This document shows, piece after piece, positions 38,974 to 47,899 of a DNA stretch of 64,000 nt (the stretch's first letter is position 1; each line of letters starts with the position of its first letter). The stretch is from Mycobacterium syngnathidarum (GTDB lineage Bacteria; Actinomycetota; Actinomycetes; Mycobacteriales; Mycobacteriaceae), in assembly GCF_001942625.1 (NCBI RefSeq), contig NZ_MLCL01000086.1, forward strand, positions 1-64,000. Reading direction: 5' to 3'. Position numbers and translations under genes: made by a program. A model generated the notes under the pieces. That model saw nothing but the letters and a program-made list of their open reading frames with translations, did no database searches and was not told the DNA's origin.

Positions 38974-39065
38974 AACAGGCAAGACTAATAGCGCCTCTAA
39001 TAATGCTTGGTGCCGTGGTCCGGTGTGGGTTGTCACCCACTGTGGAGAATGTGACTTGCGTCTCC

Positions 39066-39626
39066 TTATCGGGGTCCGTCTACGGCGTAAGTCCCGTTAT
39101 TATCGGTGAATTCCACGATGACCCGGCGCAGTGTGTCGTTGATCTCAACCGCGCAGGTGAACGTCGCGCCGGTCCGCACCACCGGGTTCTTGCCGTCGTT
39201 GCATGCGACCGCGACGACGCGGTTGGCGCCGTAACCGTTGATGGGATCGGACAGGATCTGTGCCACGCCCGCCTCGGCCTGTCGGACGTCGAGTCGGGTG
39301 CCGGTGGCATCCGAGCGGCTCCATGCCCACAGTCCGACACCGATCACCGCGACTGCCACGACGGCGGCCGCGCCGATATAACGGCCTCGGTCAGAGAGCT
39401 TGGAATTGGGCTTGAGGTGCGACCGTCGTTGCGGTGCGCGCGACGGTGGTGGCGCGGGCCGGGCATGTTGTCGAGGCTGTTGGTGCTGTGGCGGGTAGGG
39501 CGGTGACGGCTGTCGCGGGGGAGGTGTCCACGACGGCCGGTCGGGGCGAGGCCCGGGTGGCGGGGTGCGGCCCGGTAGGGGGGCACCACCCGGGCGTGCC
39601 CACCACGGTTGCTCGGGACCGCTCAT
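39066..39626 (-). CDS. DUF4333 single-pass membrane protein with Pro-rich N-terminus
   Basis: 186 residues: the first 70 are strongly Pro/Arg/Gln-rich and probably disordered in the cytoplasm, a hydrophobic helix spans about 83-103, and the exported C-terminal domain has the DUF4333 pattern (two cysteines in VVAVACNDGKNP and ATFTCAVEI, likely a disulfide). Function unknown; the family is common in mycobacterial envelope proteins. It begins 27 bp after the HEYGH lipoprotein stop and is probably co-transcribed. Confidence 0.85.
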   Translation of the reverse strand: MSGPEQPWWARPGGAPLPGRTPPPGPRPDRPSWTPPPRQPSPPYPPQHQQPRQHARPAPPPSRAPQRRSHLKPNSKLSDRGRYIGAAAVVAVAVIGVGLWAWSRSDATGTRLDVRQAEAGVAQILSDPINGYGANRVVAVACNDGKNPVVRTGATFTCAVEINDTLRRVIVEFTDNNGTYAVDGPR

Positions 39627-39653
39627 CGGCTCTCCTCGACTCGACTCATCGGA

Positions 39654-41087
39654 TCACGCGAACCGTTGGTAGCACTGTGCGTCATCGCCTTGCAGCCCGG
39701 ATCGGTAGGCCAGGATTCGGGTGAACCCAGCGGGCAGCACCCGGCCGTTGACGTCGCTGGCGGCCAGTCCGTTGGTCAGCAGGCTGCTGATCGCCTCGTC
39801 GGTGTCACCGGCTGACAGCGTGATGGGCAAACCCGGCTCGGTCATCCTCGCCTGCCCGACTCCGGTCAGGCAGCCGGTGCGCATGGCAGCCACCGGAGTG
39901 TCGAGCACCAGGCCCTTCTCGTGCTGCACGGCCAGCGCGTACCGCGATGTCAGCACGGAGATCGCCGAGTTGTCGCCCTGCAGGAGTTCCTGTTCGTCGT
40001 TTTCGTTCCTGGCTTCCCCCAACGCTTTCAGCCCGCCGAGGTCCACCACGATGGTGTTGGTCGCCGGGCAGTAGGACGCCGGCGGTGACGGCCCGGCGTC
40101 AGGGCACGCCCTGGGCTCGGTGCTCAACGTCGGCGGGTTGGCGGGTGCGTAGACGCGTCGCAGCGACTGCATGGTGTTGTCCAGCAGATCGGCGGTGATC
40201 GTGCTGTTGCCGTTCTGTGCCCCGCTGAAGAAGTCGAGGAATTTGGGCAGGTCACCGCGGCGCTTCTTGATCTCGTCGGAGTCCATGGCCGCGCACTGGT
40301 CGACGTTGCCGCTGAAGCCGATCTGGAATGCGCTGACCCGGTCCAGCGCGGACCCGTGTTCGTTGCCGGTGAGCACGGCGTCGACTCGCGTCATCAGGGG
40401 ATCACGGATATAGATCAGTCCGCCCAGTACGTGGTTGAGACCGTCGCCGGTGCTCAACTCGAAGCGCGGTGAATTGCCCGCGGCCACCCAGCGCAGGTAA
40501 ACCCCGGCGAGGCAGTCGGCTTGCTGTTCTGCCACGAGTACGGGCGTGCTCTCGTTGATCAGCCGGGCCTGTTGCTGAACGGCATGGCCATATTCGTGGG
40601 CCATCACCCCGACCACACCCATCTGCCCGAAATACTGGGCCGCAACGGGAATCGCCACGCCGCGGTCCCAGGCCATCACGTCGCTCTTGAGGCAGTAGAA
40701 GGCGTTGGTCAGGCCGACGGTGTTCTCCCCGCAGATATCGAGGCCGGGGGAGGCGTCGGAGTTGTAGGACACCAGGCGGGAGACGGGTGTGAAGGTTCCC
40801 GGCAGTGAGCCGCCGCTGTAGTTCTGCGACCAGAAATCCTCGATGTCGTCGACCGCGAGTAGCGCCAGGTCGTCGATTTGGCCGCCGTCGGTGTTCTCGG
40901 CCTTACGGGTGGGCCCGGGCGCTCCGGGCCGGATGCCGCTGTGGCCGTCGGTCACCGGCAGGCCACCGACCCGGTCGGGCAGAAACAACATCGAGGTGGC
41001 CCGGCCGGCGATCACCGTGGCGTCGCCGCAGCCGGCGAGCAGTACTGCGCAACAGGCCAGACCGAGCCACCAGCGAAGCCTCGCCAC
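39654..41087 (-). CDS. Lipoprotein with HEYGH zinc-metallopeptidase motif (paralogue 2)
   Basis: 477 residues from GTG 41087, with AAGGCGG eight bases upstream. Signal sequence and lipobox LLAGC (residues 18-22). MAHEYGHAVQQQ supplies the HExxH site and EQQADCLAGVYLRWV the third ligand, as in the 480-residue paralogue at 19651-21093; the two align over their whole length, including PPASYCP-TNTIV-DL, DVDEAVS/DTDEAIS and LTNGLAASDVNG, and both end in RFA. Probably a cell-envelope protease. Upstream of and linked to the DUF4333 gene. Confidence 0.87.
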   Translation of the reverse strand: MARLRWWLGLACCAVLLAGCGDATVIAGRATSMLFLPDRVGGLPVTDGHSGIRPGAPGPTRKAENTDGGQIDDLALLAVDDIEDFWSQNYSGGSLPGTFTPVSRLVSYNSDASPGLDICGENTVGLTNAFYCLKSDVMAWDRGVAIPVAAQYFGQMGVVGVMAHEYGHAVQQQARLINESTPVLVAEQQADCLAGVYLRWVAAGNSPRFELSTGDGLNHVLGGLIYIRDPLMTRVDAVLTGNEHGSALDRVSAFQIGFSGNVDQCAAMDSDEIKKRRGDLPKFLDFFSGAQNGNSTITADLLDNTMQSLRRVYAPANPPTLSTEPRACPDAGPSPPASYCPATNTIVVDLGGLKALGEARNENDEQELLQGDNSAISVLTSRYALAVQHEKGLVLDTPVAAMRTGCLTGVGQARMTEPGLPITLSAGDTDEAISSLLTNGLAASDVNGRVLPAGFTRILAYRSGLQGDDAQCYQRFA

Positions 41088-41186
41088 TTTGAGCCGCCTT
41101 CCGTGCGATTCACCCCAGCCAGTTCTACCTGCTCGCGCCGACGTTCGGGACCGGCGGCCGATCACCTGGGCGACAATGACCGCGCT

Positions 41187-41837
41187 ATGTGCATTTTCGA
41201 TGATCTGCTGGCCCGGGTGCTGGCCCGCGCCGCAGATCCGGGAACGTCCGTCATCGGGATCACCGGACCGCCGGGGGCGGGGAAATCCACGCTGACCGAG
41301 GCGCTGGTGGCAGCGGCGCGGGATCGGCTCGGCGCCGGCGCGGTGGCCCACGTGCCGATGGATGGTTTCCACCTTGCCGACGTCGAACTGCGCAGGCTGG
41401 GCCGGCTGCACCGCAAGGGTGCGCCGGACACCTTCGACGTTGCCGGATTCGCCGCGCTGTTGCGCCGCGTCCGGGCCCGTGACGAGGTGGTGTACGCCCC
41501 GGGTTTCGAACGCGATACCGAGCAGCCGGTCGCCGGCGCGATTCCGGTGTTCCCGGAGGCAGCCGTGGTGCTCACCGAGGGCAACTATCTGTTGCTCGAG
41601 GAGCTCGGGTGGTTGGCGGCGGCAGCGGAGATCGACGAAATCTGGTATTGCGCAATACAAGACGATGTGCGCGTGGCGCGTCTGGTGGCCCGGCACATGG
41701 CGTTCGGCAAGTCGGCGGACGCGGCGCGGCGCTGGGTCGCCGAGGTTGACGAACCCAACGCGCGGTTGGTGGCCGGCACCGCGGTGCGAGCAGATCTGGT
41801 TGTCTCGGCAACCGCCGTGATGCCCAACTCACACTGA
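41187..41837 (+). CDS. P-loop nucleoside/nucleotide kinase-family protein
   Basis: 216 residues with Walker A GITGPPGAGKST, a following VAHVPMDGFHLAD block and VVLTEGNYLLL, the pattern of uridine kinase/pantothenate kinase-like proteins such as YggC/FrcK. It should phosphorylate a small molecule, possibly a sugar or pantothenate derivative; no specific substrate is suggested by its neighbours. ATG 41187 was chosen because it places the Walker motif at the usual 25 residues; the frame is open further upstream. Divergent from the HEYGH lipoprotein. Confidence 0.85.
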   Translation: MCIFDDLLARVLARAADPGTSVIGITGPPGAGKSTLTEALVAAARDRLGAGAVAHVPMDGFHLADVELRRLGRLHRKGAPDTFDVAGFAALLRRVRARDEVVYAPGFERDTEQPVAGAIPVFPEAAVVLTEGNYLLLEELGWLAAAAEIDEIWYCAIQDDVRVARLVARHMAFGKSADAARRWVAEVDEPNARLVAGTAVRADLVVSATAVMPNSH

Positions 41838-41911
41838 TGTCGTCTGTGTGGATAATCACGCCTGACCGAGTTGCTATAACCATCGGCGGACAGCCAGAAT
41901 CGACATGTAAA

Positions 41912-41928
41912 TCTGGAATCATTCCAGA
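41912..41928 (+). promoter_or_regulatory. Perfect palindrome upstream of ahpC, possible Fur-family (FurA) operator
   Basis: TCTGGAATCATTCCAGA is an 8-1-8 perfect inverted repeat ending 28 bp before the ahpC start. The ATTCCAGAA half resembles the FurA box of mycobacterial furA-katG promoters as I remember it. Either a Fur-type peroxide regulator or another dimeric repressor could bind. No oxyR gene adjoins, unlike the oxyR-ahpC arrangement in M. tuberculosis. Confidence 0.6.
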
Positions 41929-41956
41929 AAGAACATGCGAGATTGGATAGGTTGCG

Positions 41957-42544
41957 ATGGCACTTTTGACGATTGGTTCCCAGTTCCCGGAATACGACCT
42001 GACGGCCGTCATTGGCGGAGATCTGTCCAAGGTCGACGCCAAGCAGCCCGATGACTATTTCACCCGGGTCACCAACAAGGACCACGAGGGCAAGTGGCGG
42101 ATCATCTTCTTCTGGCCCAAGGACTTCACCTTCGTGTGCCCGACCGAGATCGCCGCATTCGGCAAGCTCAATGAGGACTTCGAGGATCGCGACGCCCAGG
42201 TGCTCGGTGTGTCGGTGGACAACGAGTTCGTGCACTTCCAGTGGCGCGCGCAGCACGAGGACCTCAAGAAGCTGCCGTTCCCGATGATCTCGGACCTCAA
42301 GCGCGAGCTCGCCACGGCCACCGGCGTCCTGAACGCCGACGGTGTAGCCGACCGCGCCACCTTCATTGTCGATCCCAACAACGAGATCCAGTTCGTGTCG
42401 GTGACCGCGGGCTCGGTGGGGCGCAACGTCGACGAGGTGCTGCGCGTGCTCGACGCTCTGCAGTCCGATGAGCTGTGCGCCTGCAACTGGAAGAAGGGCG
42501 ACCCGACCATCAACGCCGGTGAGCTCTTGTCCGAGGCGGTCTGA
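41957..42544 (+). CDS. ahpC: Alkyl hydroperoxide reductase C (peroxiredoxin)
   Basis: Reduces hydrogen peroxide, organic peroxides and peroxynitrite. 195 residues with peroxidatic Cys61 in [10 protein letters not shown] and Cys174/Cys176 near the C-terminus ([10 protein letters not shown]), exactly the three cysteines of M. tuberculosis AhpC. Reduced by AhpD, encoded two bases downstream. Start ATG 41957. A palindromic operator lies in its leader. Confidence 0.97.
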   Translation: MALLTIGSQFPEYDLTAVIGGDLSKVDAKQPDDYFTRVTNKDHEGKWRIIFFWPKDFTFVCPTEIAAFGKLNEDFEDRDAQVLGVSVDNEFVHFQWRAQHEDLKKLPFPMISDLKRELATATGVLNADGVADRATFIVDPNNEIQFVSVTAGSVGRNVDEVLRVLDALQSDELCACNWKKGDPTINAGELLSEAV

Positions 42545-42546
42545 CC

Positions 42547-43080
42547 ATGAGCGTCGACAACATCAAGGAAGCCCTTCCGGAGTACGCGAAGGATCTCAAG
42601 CTCAACTTCGGCAGCATCGTGAAGTCCACGGAGCTCAACGAGCAGCAGCTGTGGGGTGCGTTGGTGGCCACCGCCGCGGCGACCAAGTCGGAGCGGCTGC
42701 TCAAGGAGATCTCCGAGGACGCGCTCGACGTGCTGAGCGAGGAGGCGTACCACGCCGCCCTCGGCGCTGCTTCGATCATGGGGATGAACAACGTCTTCTA
42801 CCGCACCAAGGGGCAGCTCGACGGTCGCTACGACGATCTGCGCGCGGGCCTGCGGATGAACATCATCGCCAACCCCGGTGTGCCCAAGGCTGATTTCGAG
42901 CTGTGGTCGCTGGCCGTATCGGCCATCAACGGTTGCTCGCACTGCCTGTCGGCGCACGAGACCGTGCTGCGTGACGCCGAGGTGTCCCGCACGGCGATCT
43001 TCGAGGCCATTCGACTGGCATCGATCGTCTCCGGTGTGGCCCAGGCGCTGCTGACCGCGGACGCACTCGCCGCGGTCTGA
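42547..43080 (+). CDS. ahpD: Alkylhydroperoxidase AhpD
   Basis: 177-residue helical protein with the redox motif [11 protein letters not shown] (Cys130 and Cys133), which passes electrons from the dihydrolipoamide/Lpd system to AhpC. Coupled to ahpC with a two-base gap. A strong terminator follows after about 60 bp. Confidence 0.96.
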   Translation: MSVDNIKEALPEYAKDLKLNFGSIVKSTELNEQQLWGALVATAAATKSERLLKEISEDALDVLSEEAYHAALGAASIMGMNNVFYRTKGQLDGRYDDLRAGLRMNIIANPGVPKADFELWSLAVSAINGCSHCLSAHETVLRDAEVSRTAIFEAIRLASIVSGVAQALLTADALAAV

Positions 43081-43118
43081 CGCAAAAGCCTCGAGGCTCA
43101 AGCTTCCGAGAAATGGGC

Positions 43119-43130
43119 TTATGCGCATAA
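43119..43130 (+). promoter_or_regulatory. Palindrome TTATGCGCATAA with central CpG, candidate LacI-family operator
   Basis: A perfect 12-bp palindrome between ahpD and the MFS gene. LacI-family operators are characteristically palindromes with a central CG, and a LacI-type regulator is encoded two genes on (44521-45513), so autoregulation of the transporter-regulator pair is plausible. It lies just before the ahpCD terminator, which complicates the placing of a promoter. Inference from pattern and position. Confidence 0.4.
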
Positions 43131-43140
43131 CCCAACAGAT

Positions 43141-43176
43141 AAACTCGCCTCTCGCAATCTGAGAGGCGAGTTTTCT
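43141..43176 (+). terminator. Intrinsic terminator after ahpCD
   Basis: A perfect 13-bp stem (43141-43153 with 43161-43173) with a 7-base loop is followed by TTTTCT-type sequence (the T-run begins inside the stem). The right arm, GAGAGGCGAG, ends just before the TTG start of the MFS gene and could also serve as that gene's ribosome-binding site. Confidence 0.85.
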
Positions 43177-43177
43177 G

Positions 43178-44524
43178 TTGACGGAACGAGCAAGAACTAC
43201 CCGCAGCTCCGCTGGTGACGGCACGGTGCGCAAGGCGATCACCGGCGCATCCATCGGCAACGCGGTGGAATGGTTCGACTTCGCCATCTACGGATTCCTG
43301 GCGACCTACATCGCGGCCAACTTCTTCCCGTCCGGCAACGACACCGCGGCACTGCTCAACACTTTCGCCATCTTCGCGGCCGCGTTCTTCATGCGTCCGC
43401 TCGGCGGTTTCGTCTTCGGTCCGCTGGGTGACCGGCTGGGCCGCCAACGCGTACTCGCAGTGGTCATCCTGCTGATGTCCGCAGCCACTCTTGGTATCGG
43501 CCTGTTGCCCACCTACGCCACCATCGGCGTGGCCGCCCCGTTGCTACTCCTACTGCTGCGGTGCCTGCAAGGATTCTCCGCCGGTGGTGAATACGGCGGC
43601 GGCGCAGTGTATCTCGCGGAGTACGCCAGTACGCGGTGGCGGGGTTTCACGGTCACCTTCATCGCGTGGTCGGGGGTGCTGGGCTTCCTGTTGGGCTCGA
43701 TCACCGTCACGGTGTTGCAGGCATACCTGCCACCTGAGTCGATGGAGAGCTTCGGCTGGCGTATCCCGTTCCTCGTGGCCGCACCGCTTGGCCTGGTCGG
43801 TCTCTACATCAGGCTGCGCCTCGACGACACGCCAGAATTCACCAAACTCGACGAGGCCGACCGAGTGGCGGCCTCACCCTTGCGCGAAGCCGTCGGCACG
43901 GCCCGTCGGGCGGTCCTGCAAGTCATCGGCCTGTTCATCGTCTTCAACGTCGGCTACTACGTCGTCTTCACCTTCCTGCCGACGTACTTCATCAAGGCGC
44001 TGAACTTCAGCAAGACCCAGGCGTTCGTATCGATCACACTGGCCAGCCTGGTGGCCCTGATCCTGATCCTGCCGCTGGCCGCCCTGTCGGACCGGATCGG
44101 GCGCAAGCCCTTGCTGCTGGCCGGTTCGCTGGGGTTCGTCGTACTGGCGTATCCACTTTTCCTGCTGATGAATTCGGGCTCGGCGGTGGCGGCGATCGCG
44201 GGGCACTGTGTGTTGGCCGCCATCGAATCGGTGTATGTGGCGACCGCGGTGACGGCCGGCGTCGAACTGTTCGCCACCCGGGTGCGCTACAGCGGATTCT
44301 CGATCGGTTACAACATCGCGGTGGCATTGTTCGGCGGTACCACCCCGTATGTGGTCACCTGGCTCACCGCGGCCACCGGCAACAACCTGGCCCCGGCGTT
44401 GTATCTCGCTGGTGCGGGCATCGTCTCGTTGCTCACCGTTCTGACCGTGCGCGAAAGTGCGGGGCAACCAATGCGTGGCGTGGACGACCCAACCGATCAG
44501 CAACGTGCCACGATGGCACAGTGA
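43178..44524 (+). CDS. MFS transporter, metabolite:H+ symporter family (ProP/ShiA-like)
   Basis: 448 residues, twelve membrane segments. Signatures of the metabolite:H+ symporter family: [16 protein letters not shown] in helix 1, [19 protein letters not shown] in the loop between helices 2 and 3 (quoted in full 19), and [15 protein letters not shown] in helix 5. Likely imports a carboxylate or betaine-like solute. The start is probably TTG 43178, whose ribosome-binding site would be the terminator stem; GTG 43226 ([12 protein letters not shown]) is an alternative that removes 16 residues. Stop overlaps the LacI gene. Confidence 0.9.
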   Translation: MTERARTTRSSAGDGTVRKAITGASIGNAVEWFDFAIYGFLATYIAANFFPSGNDTAALLNTFAIFAAAFFMRPLGGFVFGPLGDRLGRQRVLAVVILLMSAATLGIGLLPTYATIGVAAPLLLLLLRCLQGFSAGGEYGGGAVYLAEYASTRWRGFTVTFIAWSGVLGFLLGSITVTVLQAYLPPESMESFGWRIPFLVAAPLGLVGLYIRLRLDDTPEFTKLDEADRVAASPLREAVGTARRAVLQVIGLFIVFNVGYYVVFTFLPTYFIKALNFSKTQAFVSITLASLVALILILPLAALSDRIGRKPLLLAGSLGFVVLAYPLFLLMNSGSAVAAIAGHCVLAAIESVYVATAVTAGVELFATRVRYSGFSIGYNIAVALFGGTTPYVVTWLTAATGNNLAPALYLAGAGIVSLLTVLTVRESAGQPMRGVDDPTDQQRATMAQ

Positions 44525-45513
44525 GCACGACCAAGCCGACGGCCCGCCCGACCAAAGCCGATGTTGCCAGGCTCGCCAACGTCTCCACGGCGACGGTCAG
44601 CTATGTGCTCAACAACGTTCAAGGGCAACGTATCTCGGAGCAGACTCAGGCCGCGGTGCGTAAGGCCGCAGCCGAACTCGGGTACCGCCCCAACCTCGCG
44701 GCCCGCAACCTCGCGGTCGGTGGCAGCGGTGTGGTGCTCTACATCGTGCCGCGCACCGATCTCGGCGAACTGCCTCTGGAGGTGGGCAGTCGGCTGACCA
44801 CGGCGCTCGGCCGGCACGGCATTGTGCTGTCGATGCAGCTGGAGACCGACGACGGCCAGAACATCGTCGACGCGGTGGCGAACCTCAACCCGGTCGCGGT
44901 CGCCGGCGTGTTCCCCCTCACGGGCGCCGCCGCCGCGGCGGTCGAGGCGGCCAACATCCCGCAGATCTACCTGGGCAGCGAGAAGTTGCGCGCGCTCGGC
45001 TCGTTGCACCTGACCGTCGGTGCGATGCGGGTGGAGCATCTGATGTCGCGCGGGCATACCCGCCTGGCCTTCGCCTATTCCGGCACTGAGGTGTTGCGAC
45101 CGCTCGGTGACTACTGGTTGTCGGGTCTGCGGGTGGCCGCCGGTGAACACGGCCTGCCCGAGATCGAGGTCGACAGCGTGGCCGCCGACGGGTCCGACGC
45201 GGCCGCGGTCGTCTCGGAATGGGTGTCGGCCGGCGTGACAGCCGTATGTGCGCAAAGCGACGAGACGGCGTTCGTGGTGCTGCACGGGATCCGGGAGGCC
45301 GGGTTGCGCTGTCCCGACGATCTCGCGGTCATGGGAGTCGACGCAATCCCACTGGGCCCGGTGAGTTCCCCACCGCTGACGTCAGTCATGTTCGATGCCA
45401 AGACGATTGTCGACGCCGCGGTCCCGGCCATGATGGCCGAACTGGGATATCCCACGGACGCTGACGTCGACGGCAGCGACCATGCCCGGCTGATCGTGCG
45501 CGACAGCACCTGA
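44521..45513 (+). CDS. LacI-family transcriptional regulator
   Basis: 330 residues; N-terminal [23 protein letters not shown] with the hinge [14 protein letters not shown], followed by a periplasmic-binding-protein-like effector domain. GTG 44521 overlaps the transporter stop (GTGA), so regulator and transporter are one unit and the effector is presumably the transported solute or a derivative. Candidate operator at 43119-43130. Confidence 0.92.
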   Translation: MSTTKPTARPTKADVARLANVSTATVSYVLNNVQGQRISEQTQAAVRKAAAELGYRPNLAARNLAVGGSGVVLYIVPRTDLGELPLEVGSRLTTALGRHGIVLSMQLETDDGQNIVDAVANLNPVAVAGVFPLTGAAAAAVEAANIPQIYLGSEKLRALGSLHLTVGAMRVEHLMSRGHTRLAFAYSGTEVLRPLGDYWLSGLRVAAGEHGLPEIEVDSVAADGSDAAAVVSEWVSAGVTAVCAQSDETAFVVLHGIREAGLRCPDDLAVMGVDAIPLGPVSSPPLTSVMFDAKTIVDAAVPAMMAELGYPTDADVDGSDHARLIVRDST

Positions 45514-45577
45514 GATTACAAGTGACCGGCAAACCGTAACCCGTGGTGGCCTTGTCCGGTGACCTGCCCGGCGTGTA

Positions 45578-45593
45578 ACTTACGCGTGTAAGT
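45578..45593 (+). promoter_or_regulatory. Inverted repeat ACTTAC-N4-GTAAGT upstream of the P450 gene
   Basis: Six-base arms separated by GCGT, with further near-symmetry outside (GTAACTTAC/GTAAGTAAC). The form TTAC-N4-GTAA is typical of TetR-family operators in actinobacteria. It ends 33 bp before the P450 start, a position that would repress the P450-kinase operon. No TetR gene is next to it, so the regulator would act from elsewhere. Confidence 0.5.
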
Positions 45594-45626
45594 AACTCTC
45601 CGCAGCCCTCAGAGAGGCGGACCGCC

Positions 45627-46829
45627 GTGAGTGTGAGCACCACCAGTGACGTCTACTTCGACCCCTATGACGTCGAGATCAACGCCAACCCCTATCCGAC
45701 GTTCGCCCGGCTCCGCGAGGAGTCGCCGCTCTACTACAACGAGCAGCACGATTTCTACGCGTTGAGCCGCTTCGCCGACGTCAACAAAGGCCTCGTCGAT
45801 CACGAGACGTTCAGTTCGGCCCGCGGCGCGATCATCGAACTGATCAAGGCCAACATCGACATCCCGTCCGGCGCCCTGATCTTCGAGGATCCGCCGATCC
45901 ATACCGTGCATCGCAAGCTGTTGTCACGGATGTTCACCCCACGCAAGATCAATGCGCTGGAACCCAAGATCCGCGAGTTCTGCGCGCAGTCCCTGGACCC
46001 GATGATGGACACCGGACAGATCGACTTCATCAAGGACTTCGGCGCGATCATGCCGATGCGGGTGATCAGTGCGCTGTTGGGCATCCCCGAGGACGACCAG
46101 GAGATGATCCGCGACCACGGAAACGATCAGTTGCGTACCGAGGCCGGCAAGCCGATGAAGGCCGCCGAGAAGGGTCTGGTGGACGGTTCGATCTTCGAGG
46201 CCTATATCGACTGGCGCAAGGACAATCCGTCCGACGACATCATGACCGACCTGCTCAACGTCGAGTTTACCGACGAGCACGGGGTCACCCGCAAACTCAC
46301 CCGCGAAGAGCTGCTGATCTACATCAATGTGGTCGCGGGCGCGGGTAACGAGACCACGACCCGGCTGATCGGCTGGGCGGCAAAGGTGCTCGCAGAGCAT
46401 CCGGACCAGCGGCGTCAGCTGGCCGAGAACCCGGCACTCATCCCGCAGGCCATCGAAGAGCTGCTGCGGTTCGAGCCTCCGGCCCCGCACGTGGCCCGGT
46501 ATGTCACCCGTGACATCGAGTTCTACGGCCAGACGGTTCCCGAGGGCAGCATCATGATGATGCTGATCGGCGCGGCCGTTCGGGACAGCCGCCAATTCCC
46601 GCCCGACGGTGAGGTTTTCGACATCCACCGTGAGCAGCGTCAGCATCTGGCATTCAGTGTCGGCACCCACTACTGCCTGGGCTCGGCGCTCGCACGGCTG
46701 GAGGGCCGGATCGCCCTGGAGGAGATGCTCAAGCGTTTCCCGGAGTGGGATGTCGATCTCGACAACGCGGTGCTGTCGCCGACTTCGACTGTCCGCGGCT
46801 GGGATTCGATGCCGGCGGTGTTCCGATGA
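45627..46829 (+). CDS. Cytochrome P450
   Basis: 400 residues, start GTG 45627. Heme-binding motif FSVGTHYCLGSALARLE, I-helix AGAGNETTT with the oxygen-activating Thr, and the K-helix E-x-x-R in EELLR are all present. Soluble bacterial class needing a ferredoxin and reductase, none of which is adjacent (the 2Fe-2S ferredoxin at 60065-60376 is the only one in the window). Substrate and CYP family not assigned. Overlaps the following kinase by four bases (ATGA). Confidence 0.94.
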   Translation: MSVSTTSDVYFDPYDVEINANPYPTFARLREESPLYYNEQHDFYALSRFADVNKGLVDHETFSSARGAIIELIKANIDIPSGALIFEDPPIHTVHRKLLSRMFTPRKINALEPKIREFCAQSLDPMMDTGQIDFIKDFGAIMPMRVISALLGIPEDDQEMIRDHGNDQLRTEAGKPMKAAEKGLVDGSIFEAYIDWRKDNPSDDIMTDLLNVEFTDEHGVTRKLTREELLIYINVVAGAGNETTTRLIGWAAKVLAEHPDQRRQLAENPALIPQAIEELLRFEPPAPHVARYVTRDIEFYGQTVPEGSIMMMLIGAAVRDSRQFPPDGEVFDIHREQRQHLAFSVGTHYCLGSALARLEGRIALEEMLKRFPEWDVDLDNAVLSPTSTVRGWDSMPAVFR

Positions 46830-47899
46830 CCGCTGCGCTCACCGTCCCGAAGGACTGGGCCGAGATCACGCCCGAATGGATGACGGCGGCGCTGGCCGAT
46901 CAATACCCGGAGGCGGTGGTGGACGGCGTGACCGTCGACATGCGCGACGACGGCACCAATCGTCGGGCGCGCCTGTCGGTCACGTACTCCTCGGGATCAG
47001 GGCCTGCCACGGTCTTCGCCAAGGCCGTCGACCCTGGCCACAAGGGGATGATCAAGTACACCAGCGGCTTGTTGCATGAACCCAGGCTGTTCAACGCGAA
47101 AGTTGACCTGCCGCTGGAACATCCGACGGTGTATGCCGCGCCCGTCGACGAGAGTGACGAAGACTTCGTGTTGGTCATGGAGGACCTCACGGCCCGAGCT
47201 GCCGATCCGCGAGACGCCACCCGCCCGCTCACGGTGGAGCAGGCCGCGCGCGGGGTGCGTGGCCTGGCCCGGTTGCACGGCGCGTTCTGGGACGAGCGCG
47301 TGCATCGTCCTGGCCTGGAGTGGTTGGAGCCGTTCGTGCCGTGGGACGGAATGCAGTGGGCGCCCCTGCCCGCCGCACTCGAGCGATTGGGCGACGACGC
47401 ACCGGAGTCAGTGCACGCGCTGACCATCGATCAACTGGTGGAAGGGATTTGGAAGCCCTTCATCCGCACCCTGACCTTGCCGGGCACGTCCCAGACTCTG
47501 CTACACGGGGACCCGCACATCGGGAACACCTATGTGGTGCCCGGCGGCGATGTCGGATTCCTCGATTGGCAGGTGGCCCGCCGAGGCAACTTCTCACTGG
47601 ATCTCGGCTACTTCCTGCAGGGCGCGCTGACCACCGAGGACCGCCGGGTGGCCGAGCGTGAGTTGCTCGAGGAGTACCGCGACGAACTGGGGCTGCCCGC
47701 TGACGAGATGCCGTCGCCCGACGAGATCTGGCTGCGTTACCGGGCTTCGGTCGCCCATGGCCTGATGACCTGGCTGGCCACTGCCAGCGCGGGGGAGCTG
47801 TGGCAGCGCCCGGACATCGCGCTGGCACTGGCACAACGGTATTCGGCGGCGTACGAGGACCTGCAGACAGCGCAGGCCCTGGCCGACCTCGTCAGTTAG
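46826..47899 (+). CDS. Phosphotransferase of the aminoglycoside/ecdysteroid kinase-like fold
   Basis: 357 residues. The catalytic loop LLHGDPHIGNTY (H-G-D-x-H-x-x-N) and the metal Asp in VGFLDWQVARRG are intact; VLVMEDL marks the hinge. Such proteins phosphorylate hydroxyl or amino groups on small molecules such as antibiotics, steroids or choline. Four-base overlap with the P450 suggests the P450 product, possibly a newly made hydroxyl, is the phosphorylation target; that is inference. The 3' end overlaps the convergent amine oxidase gene by eight bases. Confidence 0.87.
   Translation: MTAALTVPKDWAEITPEWMTAALADQYPEAVVDGVTVDMRDDGTNRRARLSVTYSSGSGPATVFAKAVDPGHKGMIKYTSGLLHEPRLFNAKVDLPLEHPTVYAAPVDESDEDFVLVMEDLTARAADPRDATRPLTVEQAARGVRGLARLHGAFWDERVHRPGLEWLEPFVPWDGMQWAPLPAALERLGDDAPESVHALTIDQLVEGIWKPFIRTLTLPGTSQTLLHGDPHIGNTYVVPGGDVGFLDWQVARRGNFSLDLGYFLQGALTTEDRRVAERELLEEYRDELGLPADEMPSPDEIWLRYRASVAHGLMTWLATASAGELWQRPDIALALAQRYSAAYEDLQTAQALADLVS

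Noticed and set aside
39023..39038. GTGGGT-TGTC-ACCCAC hairpin after the DUF4333 gene as terminator
   Set aside because: The stem is only six base pairs and no T-run follows on either strand, so it is too weak to call.
39654..41696. A 680-codon frame for the second HEYGH lipoprotein
   Set aside because: A signal peptide and lipobox begin at GTG 41087 with a ribosome-binding site, and the extra part is antisense to the P-loop kinase gene.
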